DNA of 9,997 nucleotides from Candidatus Tepidiaquacellales bacterium UBA6667 (GTDB lineage: Bacteria; Bacteroidota; Ignavibacteria; Tepidaquicellales; Tepidaquicellaceae), in assembly GCA_002455255.1 (NCBI GenBank), contig DKKL01000054.1:1-9997 (forward strand). Direction: 5' to 3'. This document shows, piece after piece, positions 7,431 to 9,997 of the stretch. The number at the start of each line of letters is the position of its first letter. The first letter of the stretch is position 1. The notes beneath the pieces are model-generated. The model saw only the letters and a list, made by a program, of their open reading frames with translations. It was not told where the DNA came from and did no database searches. Position numbers and translations under genes: made by a program.

Positions 7431-7859
7431 ATGAAATCAATTCACATTTTACTCGTTGAAGATAATGAAGGGGATATTGTCCTCACAAAAGATGCTCTCG
7501 AAGAAAGTAAAATTTTAAACACTATCTCGGTTGCGAGAAACGGCAAAGAAGCTCTCGATTATATCTTCAAAAAAAATGAATTTCAAAATGCTGAAACTCC
7601 TGATATTATATTACTTGATATAAATCTCCCGCTTAAAAATGGACACGAAGTTCTTAAAATAATTAAATCTGACGATTCAGTAAAACATATTCCGGTTATT
7701 ATGCTTACTACTTCTTCTTCCGAATCTGATGTGCTTTCGTCTTATAAAAATTATGCAAGTTGCTTTATTACTAAACCTGTTGATGTTGCAGCTTTTATTG
7801 AATCTCTCGCAGGTTTAAATCATTTTTGGCTGAACATAGTAACCCTGAATAAAAAGTAA
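7431..7859 (+). CDS. Single-domain response regulator, Rcp1-like
   Basis: This 142-aa protein is a bare receiver domain that should accept phosphate from a histidine kinase, most likely the one encoded 19 nt upstream. Receiver residues are all present: acidic pair Glu10-Asp11 (LLVEDNEGD), phospho-acceptor Asp63 in LLDINLP, Thr93 in IMLTTSS and Lys115 in ITKPVD. The insertion between the conserved parts and the C-terminal segment ending FWLNIVTLN are typical of the Rcp1 family, the partners of phytochrome-like and multi-PAS kinases that carry the SHDLQEPLR H-box. No DNA-binding or enzymatic output domain is attached, so it probably signals by protein-protein contact or carries phosphate on to another protein. 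Translation starts at ATG 7431 in an A/T-rich leader. No promoter or terminator is visible between it and its neighbours, so it is probably co-transcribed with both. Confidence 0.95.
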   Translation: MKSIHILLVEDNEGDIVLTKDALEESKILNTISVARNGKEALDYIFKKNEFQNAETPDIILLDINLPLKNGHEVLKIIKSDDSVKHIPVIMLTTSSSESDVLSSYKNYASCFITKPVDVAAFIESLAGLNHFWLNIVTLNKK

Positions 7860-7861
7860 AT

Positions 7862-8875
7862 TTGCATAAAGATAAAAAACCATATAATATACTTATCATC
7901 GAAGATAACCAAGGCGATTTTATCCTTGTTCAAGATTATTTATATGATATGATTCTAACTCCGGTAATAAAACATATTAAGAGCTATGCAGAGTCAAAAC
8001 ATTACATAAATGTAAATGCTTCTCAAATCGACGCGGTATTGCTCGACCTCACTCTTCCGGATAACTCAGGTGAGAAACTTTTATTTGATATTCTTAAAAT
8101 TGCAAATGAAATCCCTGTTATCGTCCTAACAGGTTATACTGATGCAAATTTCGCAGTAAAATCTCTCGCTCTCGGTGCTTCAGATTATCTTTTAAAAGAT
8201 GAACTCAATCCGGCTATTTTGTATAAAAGTATTATCTATAATATAGAGCGGAACAAAAACCTGAAAAGAATTAAAGATTCCGAACAGAGATATAGTGAAC
8301 TTTTTCAGTTCAGCCCTCAGCCAATGTGGGTTTATGATATTGAAACACTTTTATTCCTTGATGTTAATGAAGCAACTATTGATAAATATGGTTATACTCT
8401 CGAAGAATTTAAAAAAATGAAAATTACTGAAATAAGACCGGAAGAAGATATCCCTGAACTTATGAATGTAATTGAAAAATCTAAATATAAAGAGAGATTT
8501 AAATTTAAAGGTGAATTTCGACATCGTAAAAAAAACGGTGAAGTCTTTTTTGTTGAAATCACAAGCAATAAAATAATATATAATGGGAAAAAATCAGAAA
8601 TTATCCTCGCTAATGATATTACTGAAAAGAAAAAATATTTGGATAAAATAGAAAAGCAAAATATTAATTTAAGAGATATTGCCTGGCTTCAGTCTCATAT
8701 CGTCAGAACTCCATTATCAAAAATACTCGGACTTTTAAGTCTAATCTCAAATGGATTTGTTGAAAGTGAAAATGAAAAAATTGAATTAATTAATGATACT
8801 CTCACCGCAGCAAATGAACTTGATAAAATTATCAAAGATGTTGTAAGTAAAACTAACGAATTGGATAAAACTTAA
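7862..8875 (+). CDS. Receiver-PAS-DHp protein lacking an ATPase domain
   Basis: This is a 337-aa signalling protein. Residues about 8-125 form a receiver domain with Glu14-Asp15, phospho-acceptor Asp62 (LLDLTLP), Thr90 (IVLTGYTD) and Lys112 (YLLKDE). Residues about 140-262 form a PAS domain with SPQPMWVYD, a DVNEATIDKYGY core, EIRPEEDIPEL and RHRKKNGE, closing with NDITEKK. Residues about 265-337 resemble a DHp (HisKA-like) helical hairpin with His279 in WLQSHIVRTPLSKI. The protein ends about 58 residues after this histidine, with no N, G1 or G2 box, so it cannot bind ATP as a kinase would. Likely roles are accepting phosphate in trans, phosphotransfer or dimerisation; this is inference. The start is TTG at 7862, 2 nt after the preceding stop. 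An in-frame stop at 7844-7846 limits extension, and the first ATG (Met30) would delete the first receiver strand and acidic residues. Translational coupling to the upstream regulator is likely. Confidence 0.9.
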   Translation: MHKDKKPYNILIIEDNQGDFILVQDYLYDMILTPVIKHIKSYAESKHYINVNASQIDAVLLDLTLPDNSGEKLLFDILKIANEIPVIVLTGYTDANFAVKSLALGASDYLLKDELNPAILYKSIIYNIERNKNLKRIKDSEQRYSELFQFSPQPMWVYDIETLLFLDVNEATIDKYGYTLEEFKKMKITEIRPEEDIPELMNVIEKSKYKERFKFKGEFRHRKKNGEVFFVEITSNKIIYNGKKSEIILANDITEKKKYLDKIEKQNINLRDIAWLQSHIVRTPLSKILGLLSLISNGFVESENEKIELINDTLTAANELDKIIKDVVSKTNELDKT

Positions 8876-8902
8876 TTCCGATTAAACTCATCATTTTTCC
8901 TC

Positions 8903-8934
8903 ATTGATACTCTCCCAAAAAATCACTATTTTTG
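8903..8934 (+). promoter_or_regulatory. Candidate promoter for atpD
   Basis: TATTTTTG at 8927-8934 exactly matches the Bacteroidota -7 box TAnnTTTG. ATTG at 8903-8906 is one base off the TTTG -33 box, with a 20-nt gap. The start of transcription would fall near 8940, about 33 nt before the atpD start codon. It is the best-placed promoter candidate in the window. No clear intrinsic terminator is seen between the preceding gene's stop (8875) and this site, so read-through from the signalling operon is possible. Confidence 0.55.
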
Positions 8935-8972
8935 TAATTATCCAATTTTTAAATCAAGTATATATATAAATA

Positions 8973-9997
8973 ATGTCTAATAACGGCGTAAATAAAGGTA
9001 AAATTGTTCAGGTAATCGGTCCTGTTGTTGATATTGATTTTTCTGAAGGTCACTTACCGGCTATCAATAATGCTATTGATATCAAAAGAAAAAACATTGA
9101 CGGAAATGAGGATGTTCTCGTTGTTGAAGTTCAACAACACTTAGGTGAAAACAGAGTCAGAGCTGTTGCGATGGATTCTACTGATGGTCTAATCAGAGGT
9201 ACTGAAGCTATTGATAGAAATGAACCTATCACAGTTCCGGTTGGTAAAAATGTTCTCGGAAGATTGATTAATGTAACCGGTGACCCGATTGACGGAAAAG
9301 GTCCTATCGTTACTGAAAAACATTATCCAATACACAGACCTGCACCTAAATTTGAAGAACTTTCCACTCAAAAGGAAATGTTTGAAACCGGAATTAAAGT
9401 TATTGACTTGCTTGAACCTTATACTAAAGGTGGTAAAACCGGATTATTCGGTGGTGCCGGAGTTGGAAAAACAGTTTTAATTCAGGAATTAATTCATAAT
9501 ATCGCTAAACATCACGGTGGATTTTCTGTATTCGCTGGTGTTGGCGAAAGAACTCGTGAAGGGAATGACCTCTACCTTGAAATGACTGAGTCCGGTGTTA
9601 TCAATAATACCTCTCTCGTTTTCGGACAGATGAATGAACCTCCGGGTGCAAGATTAAGAGTTGCGCTTACCGCTCTTACTATCGCTGAATCTTTCAGAGA
9701 TGAAGAAGGTAAAGACGTTCTTTTATTTATTGATAATATTTTCAGATTTACTCAGGCAGGTTCTGAAGTATCTGCGTTATTAGGTCGTATGCCTTCTGCC
9801 GTAGGTTATCAGCCAAACCTTGCTACTGAGATGGGTGCCCTGCAGGAAAGAATTACTTCTACTAAAAAAGGTTCAGTAACTTCTATTCAGGCGATTTATG
9901 TACCTGCGGATGACTATACCGATCCTGCTCCTGCTACTACATTCTCTCACCTTGATGCTACTACCGAACTTTCAAGAAAAATTTCTGAACTTGGTAT
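8973..9997 (+). CDS. atpD: F-type ATP synthase beta subunit (3' end beyond window)
   Basis: This is the catalytic beta subunit of F1, which makes ATP at the inner face of the cytoplasmic membrane in the alpha3-beta3 head. The 341 full codons visible run without interruption to the window edge; the family is usually about 460-510 aa, so roughly the last third is missing, including the DELSEED region. Recognisable features are the N-terminal strand GKIVQVIGPVVDIDF, Walker A GGAGVGKT (160-167, Lys166), GERTREGND with catalytic Glu192, MNEPPGARLR, the Walker B region LLFIDNIFRFTQAGSEV, and SIQAIYVPADDYTDPAPA near the edge. Glu192 keeps the same distance from Lys166 as in the E. coli protein (181 and 155). 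ATG 8973 is chosen because it gives the normal short N terminus; no Shine-Dalgarno is present. It has its own promoter candidate and no other atp gene upstream, which fits the split atp arrangement (atpDC apart from the rest) known in Bacteroidota and Chlorobiota. Confidence 0.98.
   Translation, partial: MSNNGVNKGKIVQVIGPVVDIDFSEGHLPAINNAIDIKRKNIDGNEDVLVVEVQQHLGENRVRAVAMDSTDGLIRGTEAIDRNEPITVPVGKNVLGRLINVTGDPIDGKGPIVTEKHYPIHRPAPKFEELSTQKEMFETGIKVIDLLEPYTKGGKTGLFGGAGVGKTVLIQELIHNIAKHHGGFSVFAGVGERTREGNDLYLEMTESGVINNTSLVFGQMNEPPGARLRVALTALTIAESFRDEEGKDVLLFIDNIFRFTQAGSEVSALLGRMPSAVGYQPNLATEMGALQERITSTKKGSVTSIQAIYVPADDYTDPAPATTFSHLDATTELSRKISELG

Noticed and set aside
8876..8972. Terminator after the signalling operon
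   Set aside because: Only a weak ATCA/TGAT pairing was seen, with no stable stem or T-run, so no terminator is claimed.
9189..9480. Short frames on both strands within atpD
   Set aside because: They overlap the highly conserved atpD frame and have no features of their own.

Overview
The window is A+T-rich and almost entirely coding on the + strand. Several features point to the Bacteroidota/Chlorobiota/Ignavibacteriota (FCB) group. No gene start has a Shine-Dalgarno sequence; instead there is an A/T-rich leader. Motifs of the form TAnnTTTG, the -7 box of the Bacteroidota primary sigma factor, sit upstream of glmS, the kinase and atpD. The signalling proteins are of types common in that group, and atpD appears to begin its own transcription unit. 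A precise genus cannot be given from this window.

Layout. Positions 1-294 carry no gene. They hold two inverted repeats (12-41 and 65-82), an array of about 18-nt direct repeats with an ATTCGTG core (145-216) and a run of nine C. tRNA-Leu(CAA) follows at 295-379. A hairpin plus T-run terminator (469-490) lies between it and glmS (513-2351), which encodes glucosamine-6-phosphate synthase and is closed by a second strong terminator (2378-2409). The next intergenic region (2410-2683) has a candidate promoter and a second small ATTCGTG array.

The core of the window is a three-gene signalling operon (2684-8875). It encodes a 1575-aa apparently soluble histidine kinase with about nine PAS domains and one GAF domain, a 142-aa Rcp1-like single-domain response regulator 19 nt downstream, and a 337-aa receiver-PAS-DHp protein that starts at TTG 2 nt after the regulator's stop. 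The third protein has a conserved phospho-accepting-type histidine but no ATPase domain, so it may act as a phosphotransfer or dimerisation node rather than as a kinase. One of its PAS domains closely resembles the third PAS of the big kinase.

The window ends inside atpD (8973 to the edge), the F-type ATP synthase beta subunit, which is preceded by the best promoter candidate in the window. glmS, the tRNA and atpD are housekeeping genes. The signalling operon between them is the accessory, more variable part and holds the most interesting observations.
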